5,381 nucleotides of DNA from Balneolaceae bacterium (GCA_007118525.1 SKRK01000099.1:1-5381); one strand, 5' to 3'; positions 1 to 5,381 are shown, numbered from the stretch's first letter. A program made the numbers and translations. Notes: generated by a model not told the origin, from the letters alone.

Positions 1-62
1 ACACGAAGAATTTCTGCTACATCTTTTTAAGATAAACTAAAAAATTTAAGTTGAGCTGCAGG

Positions 63-70
63 CAAATATA
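63..70 (-). promoter_or_regulatory. Promoter-like -7 box downstream of hisD
   Basis: Read on the minus strand this is TATATTTG, an exact match to the Bacteroidota -7 consensus TAnnTTTG. It lies 14 nt past the hisD stop. No TTG was found at the expected upstream distance, so the -33 element is missing or weak. It could start transcription of the next gene to the left, possibly another his gene beyond the edge. The 84 bases left of hisD contain no recognisable gene start and no convincing terminator, only a 5-bp AT hairpin at 21-33. Confidence 0.3.
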
Positions 71-84
71 CTTTTTGGACAGCC

Positions 85-1383
85 TCAGTCTTCACCTGCA
101 TTTAATTTCTTAAGCCTCACACTCACCGCATTCTTATGAGCATAAAGGCCCTCAATTTCAGCCAGAGTTTCAACGGTGGGGCCTAAGTTTCTCAGCCCCT
201 GTTCCGATATTTTCTGCATGGTAATGAATTTTTGAAAACTGTGGAGCGAGACGCCGCTGTACATTCTTGCATATCCATACGTAGGCAGTGTATGATTGGT
301 GCCGGAGGCATAATCGCCCATACTCTCTGCCGTCCACTGGCCTATAAACACAGATCCCGCATTGATTACAATCTCTGCAAGTTCATCCGCATCGTCTGTA
401 TTGATAATAAGGTGTTCGGGTGCGTATTTGTTCGAAAACTCCATCGCCTCTTTTGTGGAACTAACCACAACCGTAAAACTATTCTCGAGAGCACCTATAG
501 CAAACTCTTTTCTCGGCAGCTTATTCAGCTGTTTTTCCGTTGCTGCATTGATTGCATCGAGATCGGAATTCTCAGTCAGAACCAGAACCACCTGGCTGTC
601 TGATCCGTGTTCGGCCTGTGATAAAAGATCAGCAGCCACAAAATCAGGATCTGCGCTTTCATCAGCAATCACCAGAACTTCAGACGGGCCTGCGGGCATA
701 TCTATAGCTACCATAGCCTCACTGTTTTGCAGGATCATCTTGGCAGCGGTAACAAACTGGTTTCCGGGACCGAAAATCTTATCCACTTTTGGGATGGTGT
801 TTGTACCAAATGCCATCCCGGCTATTGCCTGGGCACCGCCTGCTTTAACCACGGCAGTTGCACCGATCTTTTGGGCGATGTAGAGAATCGAATCAGGAAC
901 ATTCCCGTTTTTGTCAGGCGGAGTGGCGATCACAATGGTTTTGCACCCTGCAATCATAGCCGGCACTCCAAGCATCATCGCAGTGGAGGGAAGCGGGGCC
1001 GTGCCGCCGGGAATATAGAGCCCTACCCGCTCAATAGGCCTGGCCACCCTGCTGCAGAGTACACCATTCATGGTTTCAACGTCAATTTTGGATGTGCCCT
1101 GTTCCCGGTGAAACCGGAAGATATTGCTCATGGCGCGGTCGATCGCCTCCTGAACCTTTGGCTTCAACGTAACAGAAACGGATGAAGGATTGATAATTAC
1201 AGGTTTTGGGTCAACCCCGTCAAATTTGATGGTATAGGCCCTGATCGCCTCATCGCCGAGCTTTTGCACATCATGCAATATAGGCTGTACGGTCTCAAAA
1301 ACCGAGGCGAAGTCCATCTTTGGGCGCCGGCAGAGGGCTTTGATCTCTTCGGGGGAAAGGGTTTTGTAGTTGTAGGTTTTCAT
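85..1383 (-). CDS. hisD: Histidinol dehydrogenase
   Basis: HisD is a cytosolic, zinc-dependent, NAD-dependent enzyme that oxidises L-histidinol through histidinal to L-histidine, the last two steps of histidine synthesis. At 432 residues it has nearly the same length as E. coli HisD (434). Family landmarks are intact: the conserved block [20 protein letters not shown] (119-138), the FGPGN loop (204-208), [10 protein letters not shown] (255-264), YAPEHL (320-325), the GTNHTLPT stretch (361-368) and [10 protein letters not shown] (411-420). By comparison with the E. coli enzyme, the zinc ligands are Gln256, His259, Asp357 and His416. The catalytic pair is Glu323-His324, and His364 is the further active-site histidine. 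The start [10 protein letters not shown] is the natural family N-terminus. The gene lies 77 nt downstream of hisG on the same strand, so cotranscription is likely. No truncation or missing key residue was seen. Confidence 0.97.
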   Translation of the reverse strand: MKTYNYKTLSPEEIKALCRRPKMDFASVFETVQPILHDVQKLGDEAIRAYTIKFDGVDPKPVIINPSSVSVTLKPKVQEAIDRAMSNIFRFHREQGTSKIDVETMNGVLCSRVARPIERVGLYIPGGTAPLPSTAMMLGVPAMIAGCKTIVIATPPDKNGNVPDSILYIAQKIGATAVVKAGGAQAIAGMAFGTNTIPKVDKIFGPGNQFVTAAKMILQNSEAMVAIDMPAGPSEVLVIADESADPDFVAADLLSQAEHGSDSQVVLVLTENSDLDAINAATEKQLNKLPRKEFAIGALENSFTVVVSSTKEAMEFSNKYAPEHLIINTDDADELAEIVINAGSVFIGQWTAESMGDYASGTNHTLPTYGYARMYSGVSLHSFQKFITMQKISEQGLRNLGPTVETLAEIEGLYAHKNAVSVRLKKLNAGED

Positions 1384-1385
1384 AG

Positions 1386-1442
1386 TTGAGTATCGCGTAT
1401 CAAGTTTTGAGTATCAAGAATATCTCAATACCCGATACTCAA
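1386..1442 (-). repeat. Large imperfect inverted repeat in the hisG-hisD spacer
   Basis: The outer arms TTGAGTATCG (1386-1395) and CGATACTCAA (1433-1442) are perfect 10-bp complements. After a single 1x1 mismatch (1396/1432), inner arms GTATCAAG (1397-1404) and CTCAATAC (1424-1431) continue the stem, leaving a 19-nt loop. The two inner mismatches on the plus strand become G-U pairs in a minus-strand transcript, so an 18-bp stem plus mismatch forms best in the his mRNA. The loop holds a further TTGAGTATC (1407-1415), and CTCAATAC recurs at 1438-1445. The element is therefore built from repeated GAGTAT/GATACTC words. It fills nearly the whole spacer. It resembles a short interspersed palindromic element (REP-like), which could affect mRNA stability or relative hisG/hisD output. 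There is no U-tract, so it is not a terminator. Confidence 0.7.
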
Positions 1443-1460
1443 TACTGTCGTACTATTTTG

Positions 1461-2339
1461 TTAAACAATCATCGATTCAATTGGCAGCATCACAATACCT
1501 GTGGCGCCGGCTTCTTTAAGTTTTTCCATAACATCCCAAAATGTAGAGAGTGGAATTACGGTATGGATAGCCACCATGCCGTTATCGGCAAGCGGCATCA
1601 CGGTTGGGCTTTTTAGTGAAGGTATAATTTTCTTTATTTCCACAACAGCACTTTGCGGAGCATTCATCATGATGTACCGGCTTTCTGCGGCTTTTTTATA
1701 CCCTTCTATACGCTGAAGAATCTTACCGATAAGATGTTTTTTGCCTTCCGATAGCGGTTTATTGGTCTGAATCAGCTGAGTTTCCGAATCAAAAATTTTA
1801 TCGATTTCAACCAGGCCGTTTGCCTTTAGCGTGCCACCGGTAGAGACCAGGTCGGTAATGGCATCGGCAATCTCCAAACGCGGGGCGATCTCGACCGAAC
1901 CCGACAGGGTCACAATATCTACCTCAATTCCCTTCGAGTTAAAAAACTTGCGGGTTAAAACAGGGTAACTGGTGGCAATTCTTTTGCCGGCAAAGTCTTC
2001 AACTTTTTTGATAGAGCCATTTTTCGGAACGGCAATAGCAAGCCGGCACACGCCATAGTCGAGTCCGCGAAGGATGGTTACATCGGCTTCATCTTCGGCA
2101 ACTGTGTTTGCGCCAACAAAACCGAGATCGCAAACGCCATCTTGCACATATTCGGGGATATCGTCGTCACGGATCAGCAGAAGCTCCACATCAAAGTTGC
2201 GGCATTTCACAAGCAGGCTTCGTTTGTAATCATCAAATTGTAAGCCAATGCCTTCAAGGAGACTGAGGGTTTTGTCGGTTAAACGGCCGCCTTTTTGAAC
2301 GGCAATACGTAAAGAAGTTGTAGAATCGAGAGTTCTCAT
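1461..2339 (-). CDS. hisG: ATP phosphoribosyltransferase, long form
   Basis: HisG condenses ATP with PRPP to give N1-(5-phosphoribosyl)-ATP, the first committed step of histidine synthesis and the point of feedback inhibition by histidine. At 292 residues it is the long, self-sufficient form, which does not need HisZ. The N-terminal strand LRIAVQKGGRL (10-20) begins the two-lobed periplasmic-binding-like catalytic fold. DGVCDLGFVGANTV (67-80) and GLDYGVCRLAIAVP (92-105) are typical family segments. The PRPP-binding loop is DLVSTGGTLKANGL (163-176). The region from about 218 (RYIMMNAP) to MLPIESMIV (284-292) matches the C-terminal ACT-like regulatory domain that binds histidine. The chosen ATG gives the expected N-terminus. 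No Shine-Dalgarno sequence is visible. It is the first structural gene of the operon, preceded by a His-rich leader ORF, so both allosteric and leader-based control are likely. Confidence 0.97.
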   Translation of the reverse strand: MRTLDSTTSLRIAVQKGGRLTDKTLSLLEGIGLQFDDYKRSLLVKCRNFDVELLLIRDDDIPEYVQDGVCDLGFVGANTVAEDEADVTILRGLDYGVCRLAIAVPKNGSIKKVEDFAGKRIATSYPVLTRKFFNSKGIEVDIVTLSGSVEIAPRLEIADAITDLVSTGGTLKANGLVEIDKIFDSETQLIQTNKPLSEGKKHLIGKILQRIEGYKKAAESRYIMMNAPQSAVVEIKKIIPSLKSPTVMPLADNGMVAIHTVIPLSTFWDVMEKLKEAGATGIVMLPIESMIV

Positions 2340-2405
2340 AGAAAAATCAGTAAAATGGTGAATGGTAGTTGGGAGTCAGATAACAGTGGGCAGGTAAGGG
2401 GAGAT
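2340..2405 (-). promoter_or_regulatory. C-rich, G-poor leader tract before hisG (rut-like candidate)
   Basis: In the his mRNA sense the 66 nt between the leader stop codon and the hisG ATG contain 24 C and only 4 G, with many pyrimidine-C steps. Such a tract can hardly fold on itself. C-rich, G-poor, unstructured RNA is the known signature of Rho loading sites. Its position just after a His-rich leader ORF suggests Rho-dependent or translational attenuation, but this is inference from composition alone. No hairpin followed by a U-tract was found here; the only U-run (UUUUU, six nt before the ATG) has no stem in front of it. Confidence 0.4.
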
Positions 2406-2442
2406 TTATCGTACAATATGCCCGTGGCTGCCGTGATGGCAG
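2388..2442 (-). promoter_or_regulatory. Competing hairpins in the his leader
   Basis: In the his mRNA, CTGCC at 2442-2438 (within His-leader codons 13-15) pairs with GGCAG at 2432-2428 across a 5-nt loop. The same GGCAG can pair instead with a second CTGCC at 2393-2389, and GGGCA at 2423-2419 can pair with TGCCC at 2392-2388. The pairings are mutually exclusive. A ribosome stalled on the first histidine codons would cover the 5' arm of the first hairpin. This is the architecture expected of a leader switch, but the stems are only 5 bp, so the assignment is tentative. Confidence 0.35.
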
Positions 2443-2480
2443 TAATGGTGAAGTGAAATATATGTGATGTTTTTTGACAC
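2406..2480 (-). CDS. hisL: his operon leader peptide
   Basis: A 24-codon ORF reads from GTG to TAA immediately upstream of hisG. It encodes MSKNITYISL followed by HHYCHHGSHGH and then IVR. Six histidines (residues 11, 12, 15, 16, 19 and 21) fall within eleven codons, using both CAC and CAT. The sequence context is that of a classical amino-acid-sensing leader peptide: ribosomes would slow here when charged tRNA-His is scarce, changing downstream RNA structure or factor access and raising hisGD expression. GTG is the only common start codon in this frame after the in-frame TGA at 2503-2501. No Shine-Dalgarno sequence is visible, as is usual in this phylum. The stop lies 66 nt before the hisG ATG. 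The peptide itself probably has no function after synthesis. A chance cluster is possible but unlikely given the location. Confidence 0.8.
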   Translation of the reverse strand: MSKNITYISLHHYCHHGSHGHIVR

Positions 2481-2567
2481 GTAAATAAGGTATGAATTTC
2501 AGTTTTTTAAAACCAATGAAAATCATAAACATCAGATACGTCCGAAATCATTCCATAAAAGTGATAA

Positions 2568-2600
2568 GCAATATAGAGAACCGTGAACTCTCCGAAGCAA
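2568..2600 (-). promoter_or_regulatory. Candidate his operon promoter
   Basis: On the minus strand, TTG at 2600-2598 is followed after 22 nt by TATATTGC at 2575-2568. This resembles the Bacteroidota pattern TTG, 17-23 nt, TAnnTTTG, although the last two bases of the -7 box differ. Transcription would start near 2561, giving about 80 nt before the leader GTG. It lies downstream of the terminator at 2630-2667, a sensible place for an independent his promoter. The match is imperfect and rests on a short motif in AT-rich DNA. The rest of 2481-2629 shows nothing else of note. Confidence 0.3.
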
Positions 2601-2629
2601 TCACAGATCATTTGTTGAGCTTGAAAAGC

Positions 2630-2667
2630 AAAAAAGAAAGCCCGGCTCCAAATGGCAGCCGGACTTT
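2630..2667 (-). terminator. Intrinsic terminator reading leftward
   Basis: In a minus-strand transcript AAAGTCCGGCT (2667-2657) pairs with AGCCGGGCTTT (2647-2637) over 11 bp with one G-U pair and a 9-nt loop. It is followed by C and six U (2635-2630). On the plus strand the G-U position is a C-A mismatch and no U-tract follows, so the direction is leftward. It lies 31 nt beyond the stop of a short gene-like remnant, which it most simply serves. It is about 300 nt upstream of hisG and before the His leader, so it is probably not the his attenuator itself, though it would insulate the operon from read-through. Confidence 0.75.
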
Positions 2668-2695
2668 GCTTGGGGGTCAAAAAATATCTTGAGGG

Positions 2696-2776
2696 TTACA
2701 GCTTAGCTTCTTCCAGATTGATGGTTTCAGCAAGAGTGCAAAGATCAATGATAATGTGTAGTGGAATTGAACAGAT
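2696..2776 (-). pseudogene. Possible 3' remnant of an unknown gene
   Basis: A 26-codon open frame without any ATG or GTG runs from an in-frame TGA (2779-2777) to TAA (2698-2696), ending in DLCTLAETINLEEAKL. The residue mix, helical pattern and the intrinsic terminator 31 nt downstream look like the end of a real gene whose upstream part has been lost. No continuation was recognised in other frames further right, where the YkoF-like gene on the opposite strand begins. The family is not recognised. In another frame the same DNA holds an 11-codon mini-ORF (2780-2745, ATG to TGA, ending HYH), which could be a second leader peptide but carries only two histidines. Both readings are weak. Confidence 0.3.
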
Positions 2777-2837
2777 TCATGTTTTGATCTCGTAATTTCT
2801 TGTATCTTGGTACGCGAACCGATTATTTTGTAGCCTT

Positions 2838-2846
2838 GTTATAAAA
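2838..2846 (+). repeat. GTTATAAAA copy upstream of the YkoF-like gene
   Basis: One of four exact copies of GTTATAAAA in this window, all intergenic; the others are at 3697-3705, 3708-3716 and 3817-3825. This one ends 65 nt before the ATG at 2912. It may be a promoter element or regulator site. No convincing full promoter was found in 2777-2911; the best partial match on the plus strand is TTG (2784-2786), 16 nt, TATCTTGG (2803-2810). Confidence 0.35.
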
Positions 2847-2911
2847 TAATGTTTCAAACTAACTGTGGTTTCCGGCTTTTCGGAACCGAAAAAAAATTGA
2901 AGTCCAATAAC

Positions 2912-3157
2912 ATGAAGACAATTGCTCAACTCACGTACATTCCACTCTACAATGAACATCCCAAAGAACAGGTCCAGGACCTTATTGAATTTGTAGCTCA
3001 ACATGATGTTGAGATGGATGTAAACTACCTTTCAACAAGTATCAGAGGCGATACAGATGTCGTATTTGAACTGATTCGTGAGATTTATGATACGATGACC
3101 ATCGAGGGCGAGAAATTCAGATTTCACGTGGAGTTGTTGAGTCCCACCAAGGATTAA
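2912..3157 (+). CDS. YkoF/MTH1187-like (thiamine-binding family) small protein
   Basis: This is an 81-residue soluble protein starting MKTIAQLTYIPL. The pattern of an N-terminal strand, a helix (HPKEQVQDLIEFVAQ, 16-30), a strand leading into LSTSIRGDTDVVFELIREIYD (40-60) and a final strand (FRFHVELLS, 69-77) matches the ferredoxin-like fold of the MTH1187/YkoF family. Within it, S-T-x-I-x-G-D-x-D-x-V-F-E-L-I is the most characteristic stretch. Family members bind thiamine or its pyrimidine moiety, or are of unknown function; the ligand here cannot be read from sequence. An upstream in-frame ATG at 2849 would add 21 residues (MFQTNCGFRLFGTEKKLKSN...) that do not fit the fold, so 2912 is preferred. 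No transporter or thi gene is adjacent. It converges with the lipoprotein gene on the right. Confidence 0.65.
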   Translation: MKTIAQLTYIPLYNEHPKEQVQDLIEFVAQHDVEMDVNYLSTSIRGDTDVVFELIREIYDTMTIEGEKFRFHVELLSPTKD

Positions 3158-3191
3158 ACTCGCTTGATAGGCTTTAAAAACTAAAGGGCGG

Positions 3192-3242
3192 GTACTCCCG
3201 TAACATGAAAAGGAGCAGGAGTACAGACTCATGTCTTCCTGC
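3192..3242. terminator. Dyad between convergent genes, possible terminator
   Basis: GCAGGA (3215-3220) and AGAC (3225-3228) pair with GTCT (3233-3236) and TCCTGC (3237-3242), giving a 10-bp stem with a 4-nt bulge (GTAC) and a TCAT loop. An alternative 7-bp stem pairs GTACTCC (3192-3198) with GGAGTAC (3218-3224). The position, between the stops of two convergent genes, suits a bidirectional terminator. Neither side has a proper U-tract, so this is uncertain. Confidence 0.35.
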
Positions 3243-3252
3243 GAGTAAATGG

Positions 3253-3687
3253 TTATTGATACCGGTCGGACATCCTTTCCCACTCATCTATTTCCAAATA
3301 GAGGGTATCACCGTCTTCATTTGTATAGATGAGGCGGTCTGAGAGATTTACTCTTTCTGAAACCTCGGCAAGAACGGTGGATTCATGCATAATTCTGGCT
3401 TTGATAACCACCCGGTTCCCCTCAATTTGTTCAATTTCTGCAGGGAATGATCTCTTATTATAAAAAATAACAGCCTCCGGATTGAATATTTCAGGCCAGT
3501 TTGAGAAGGTTAATACCAAATCCGTGCCTCGCTCAATATTGTCATCATCTCCGGGAATGCTGGCGGTCCAGTTGTAATAGGACGCTTCCGTCAGTTGTAT
3601 TGAGTTATTAGAGGCTGCTTTTTCGGAGGATGAGCAAGCATTAGCGAATAAAAATAGGGTAAGTGAAAAAATAAAGAGTGTTTTCAT
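3253..3687 (-). CDS. Small lipoprotein of unknown function
   Basis: The 144-residue protein has a lipoprotein signal peptide: MKT, a hydrophobic core LFIFSLTLFLF (4-14), then ANAC with the lipidated cysteine at 18. The mature part of about 127 residues is polar and acidic and rich in alternating beta-strand pattern (TDLVLTFS, EAVIFYN, NRVVIKARI, DTLYLEI). It starts with LTEASYYNWTASIPGDDDN. This recalls small secreted Bacteroidota proteins that begin with a YxxW segment followed by a glycine-rich turn, but here the turn is aspartate-rich, and this link is only a resemblance. It is probably anchored to the inner or outer membrane facing the periplasm. The serine-rich +2/+3 positions do not settle which membrane. 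No catalytic motif was recognised. It is transcribed divergently from the S41 peptidase gene. Confidence 0.75.
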   Translation of the reverse strand: MKTLFIFSLTLFLFANACSSSEKAASNNSIQLTEASYYNWTASIPGDDDNIERGTDLVLTFSNWPEIFNPEAVIFYNKRSFPAEIEQIEGNRVVIKARIMHESTVLAEVSERVNLSDRLIYTNEDGDTLYLEIDEWERMSDRYQ

Positions 3688-3696
3688 CGGTTACTT

Positions 3697-3716
3697 GTTA
3701 TAAAACAGTTATAAAA
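3697..3716 (+). repeat. Tandem GTTATAAAA pair, 11-bp spacing
   Basis: Two exact GTTATAAAA copies at 3697-3705 and 3708-3716 are 11 bp apart, one turn of the helix, and lie 10-29 bp upstream of the lipoprotein start. They could be an operator, or read leftward as ATTTTATAAC could be part of promoter sequence. The surrounding 3688-3855 region is AT-rich and also holds the small palindrome AGTTC (3730-3734) / GAACT (3744-3748) and a TATAAT at 3783-3788 without a good -35 partner. Confidence 0.4.
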
Positions 3717-3816
3717 TGGAATGCTTTTCAGTTCGTTTATTTTGAACTATTATTGAATGAACGCATTTATTACTGTTAATCATATAATAAATAGAGCGTA
3801 GTTTACCGCCGGTTTA

Positions 3817-3825
3817 GTTATAAAA
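3817..3825 (+). repeat. GTTATAAAA copy upstream of the S41 peptidase gene
   Basis: This exact copy of the 9-mer ends 30 nt before the peptidase ATG. At that distance TTATAAAAT could serve as a promoter -10/-7 element with a short untranslated leader, but no matching upstream box was identified. Confidence 0.35.
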
Positions 3826-3855
3826 TCAGGCTGCCTTAAATACACGGTAAAATTT

Positions 3856-5316
3856 ATGAAAAGATATTATTTATACGCGCTCCTCATCCTGTTTTCTGTA
3901 AATGCTTGTGATACAAGCTCTGACCAGGTTACTGAAGCCTCAGAAGAGAAACAGTTTGTGTGGAACGGTTTAAACCACTGGTATTTCTGGCAAAGCAGTG
4001 TTCCCGATCTGGCGGATAACCGGTTTACCGACGAAGAATCCTTCTTTTCATTCCTGAATGGATTTCAAAACGAGCAGTCTCTGTTCAACAATCTGATCTT
4101 CTCTCAAGAGGATGATTTCTCATGGTTTATTGAAAATTATGTAGAGTTCCAGGAGTCCCGTCAGGGTATTTCCAGATCGTTTGGGTTTCGATATGGGTTG
4201 GTTCGCATCAGTCAGGACTCAGATGCTGTTTTTGGTTACGTGCAGTATGTGGTGCCCGATTCACCTGCCGATGATGCAGGGCTTAAGCGGGGCGATGTTT
4301 TTACCCGGATTAACGGAACAACCATTACCTTGAACAATTTCTCCTCACTTTTGCAGAGTGAAAGCTATGTGCTTACACTGGCCGATCCGGATAATAATTT
4401 TCAGGAAATTGAGGAGACTGATACGATCACTTCCGTCGTATTGCAGGAGAATCCTGTTATCCCGCCACTGGTTTTTGAAAAGGACAATGTCAGGATAGGC
4501 TATCTCGTGCTGAATGCTTTCCGCTTTAATTTCCACGAGGAGCTGAATGATGCGTTTGGAGTATTACTGAATGAGAATGTTGATGAACTGGTGCTTGATC
4601 TGCGCTATAATTCAGGCGGTGCTTTAATTACCAGCGCAATTTTGGCAGGAATGATTTCCGGACTGGATGACACCAACGTTTTTTCCAAACTTATTTATAA
4701 TCAGAAAAGGTCTGACAGGAATGTTTCCTTTCCGATTTTTGATGAAGTTCCGCTGTATAACGGAAATGGAGAGGTCACGGATGTGATAGCGATGAACCAG
4801 CTGAATCTGAGCAGACTATATGTTCTTACCGGTTTTCGCACGGCATCGGCAAGCGAGACAATTGTGAATGGATTGCGGCCATATCTGGATGAGGTGATCT
4901 TGATAGGCGACGATACCCGGGGCAAGGATGAAGGCTCAATTACGGTATACGATAATCCTCCAAATTATAACAGCAGTAATGGAGCCAATCCGAACCACCT
5001 GCGAGCAATGCAGCCTATTGTGTTCAAAATTTTTAATGTAGAGGATCAGGATTATCCCGATGGGTTTTTCCCTTCACCGAATAACAGAATAATTGAATAC
5101 AGCTCTGCTTATTTGGGAAGTATGCCGGAACTTGGAGATGAAAGTGAACCCCTTTTGGCAAGGGCATTCGAGTTAATAACCGGAAGTGGACAGCTTGCTG
5201 CAAGCAGGTTGGCTGAAAAGTGGGATGATCATCAAATGATTATGGACTCGCAGGATCTTGTACCCTTCAGTGATGATCTTTATCTGCTTCCGGGTGATAT
5301 GGAGAAATTGGAGTGA
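3856..5316 (+). CDS. PDZ-containing S41 family peptidase, lipoprotein
   Basis: The 486-residue protein is a cell-envelope serine protease of the C-terminal processing (CtpA/Tsp) type. A lipoprotein signal (MKRYYLYALLILFSVNAC) places the lipidated cysteine at 18. Residues 34-100 form a helical N-terminal domain (WNGLNHWYFWQ, then aromatic-rich segments) common in Bacteroidota S41 proteins. A PDZ domain follows at about 125-195, with PDSPADDAGLKRGDVFTRINGT (134-155). The S41 core contains IGYLVLNAF (214-222), LDLRYNSGG (247-255) and the nucleophile region TGFRTASASE (325-334). The catalytic Ser is Ser331, and the general base is Lys357 in GDDTRGKDEGS. Ser-Lys spacing is 26 rather than the 25 of E. 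coli Tsp, implying a one-residue insertion. The core ends about 440; a C-terminal tail of about 45 residues follows. Substrates are unknown. It stands alone on its strand, divergent from the small lipoprotein. Confidence 0.9.
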   Translation: MKRYYLYALLILFSVNACDTSSDQVTEASEEKQFVWNGLNHWYFWQSSVPDLADNRFTDEESFFSFLNGFQNEQSLFNNLIFSQEDDFSWFIENYVEFQESRQGISRSFGFRYGLVRISQDSDAVFGYVQYVVPDSPADDAGLKRGDVFTRINGTTITLNNFSSLLQSESYVLTLADPDNNFQEIEETDTITSVVLQENPVIPPLVFEKDNVRIGYLVLNAFRFNFHEELNDAFGVLLNENVDELVLDLRYNSGGALITSAILAGMISGLDDTNVFSKLIYNQKRSDRNVSFPIFDEVPLYNGNGEVTDVIAMNQLNLSRLYVLTGFRTASASETIVNGLRPYLDEVILIGDDTRGKDEGSITVYDNPPNYNSSNGANPNHLRAMQPIVFKIFNVEDQDYPDGFFPSPNNRIIEYSSAYLGSMPELGDESEPLLARAFELITGSGQLAASRLAEKWDDHQMIMDSQDLVPFSDDLYLLPGDMEKLE

Positions 5317-5381
5317 CAGCCTCTGGGAAGTAGTGTCCACACAAATGTAGTAGTTCCATATCAAATGTCTTCGAAACCTGT
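5317..5381. other. Intergenic end of window, nothing recognised
   Basis: The 65 bases after the peptidase stop contain no gene, no intrinsic terminator hairpin with U-tract and no recognisable promoter. The short palindrome GTGTCCACAC (5333-5342) is too small to interpret. Confidence 0.5.

Noticed and set aside
232..1185. Several plus-strand ORFs opposite hisD
   Set aside because: They are shadows of a well-conserved hisD with all catalytic residues, and their translations look like no known protein.
2485..2516. TTG, 21 nt, TACCTTAT on the minus strand as the his promoter
   Set aside because: It would start transcription at about the leader GTG itself, leaving no room for ribosome binding. 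The box further upstream at 2568-2600 is a better fit.
2347..2532. A 61-codon minus-strand ORF ending 7 nt before the hisG start
   Set aside because: It overlaps the His-rich leader in another frame, has a composition unlike a folded protein (many Pro, Tyr and His from C-rich DNA), and matches nothing recognised. The leader reading explains the region better.
2630..2667. The strong hairpin as the classical his attenuator for the His-rich leader
   Set aside because: It lies upstream of that leader ORF in the direction of transcription, so translation of the leader could not control it.
2492..2692. A 66-codon plus-strand ORF antisense to the his leader region and terminator
   Set aside because: It runs straight through the terminator hairpin, resembles no family and lacks a supporting promoter, so it is probably chance.
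2849..2911. Upstream ATG extending the YkoF-like protein by 21 residues
   Set aside because: The extra residues do not fit the small family fold, and the second ATG begins exactly at the first conserved strand.

Overview
The window looks like chromosomal DNA from a Bacteroidota/Balneolota-type bacterium. This is an inference from moderate GC, two lipoproteins with short signal peptides ending in NAC, AT-rich starts without a clear Shine-Dalgarno sequence, a promoter-like TATATTTG box, and a long-form HisG next to HisD. No phage, transposon, CRISPR or RNA gene was recognised.

Left part (about 1-2600, minus strand): the beginning of a histidine biosynthesis operon, read right to left as leader, hisG, hisD. 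HisG carries out the first step (PRPP + ATP to phosphoribosyl-ATP) and HisD the last two (histidinol to histidine). The main discovery is an unlisted 24-codon ORF at 2406-2480, 66 nt upstream of hisG, with six histidine codons within eleven (HHYCHHGSHGH). It is very probably a his leader peptide. No intrinsic terminator lies between it and hisG. Instead there is a 66-nt tract that is C-rich and nearly G-free (24 C, 4 G), together with competing CTGCC/GGCAG pairings. This suggests Rho-dependent or translational attenuation rather than the classical hairpin-plus-U-tract scheme. The 77-nt hisG-hisD spacer holds a large imperfect inverted repeat that folds best as RNA in the his mRNA.

Middle part (about 2600-3250): a strong minus-strand intrinsic terminator (2630-2667) sits just after a short open frame with no start codon that looks like the 3' end of a lost gene. 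A plus-strand gene for an 81-residue YkoF/MTH1187-like (thiamine-binding family) protein follows. It converges on the next gene across a dyad-rich spacer.

Right part (3253-5381): a minus-strand small lipoprotein of unknown function and a plus-strand 486-residue lipoprotein protease of the S41 (C-terminal processing peptidase) family with a PDZ domain. The two are divergent across a 168-bp AT-rich region containing three copies of GTTATAAAA; a fourth copy lies upstream of the YkoF-like gene. The last 65 bases hold nothing recognisable.
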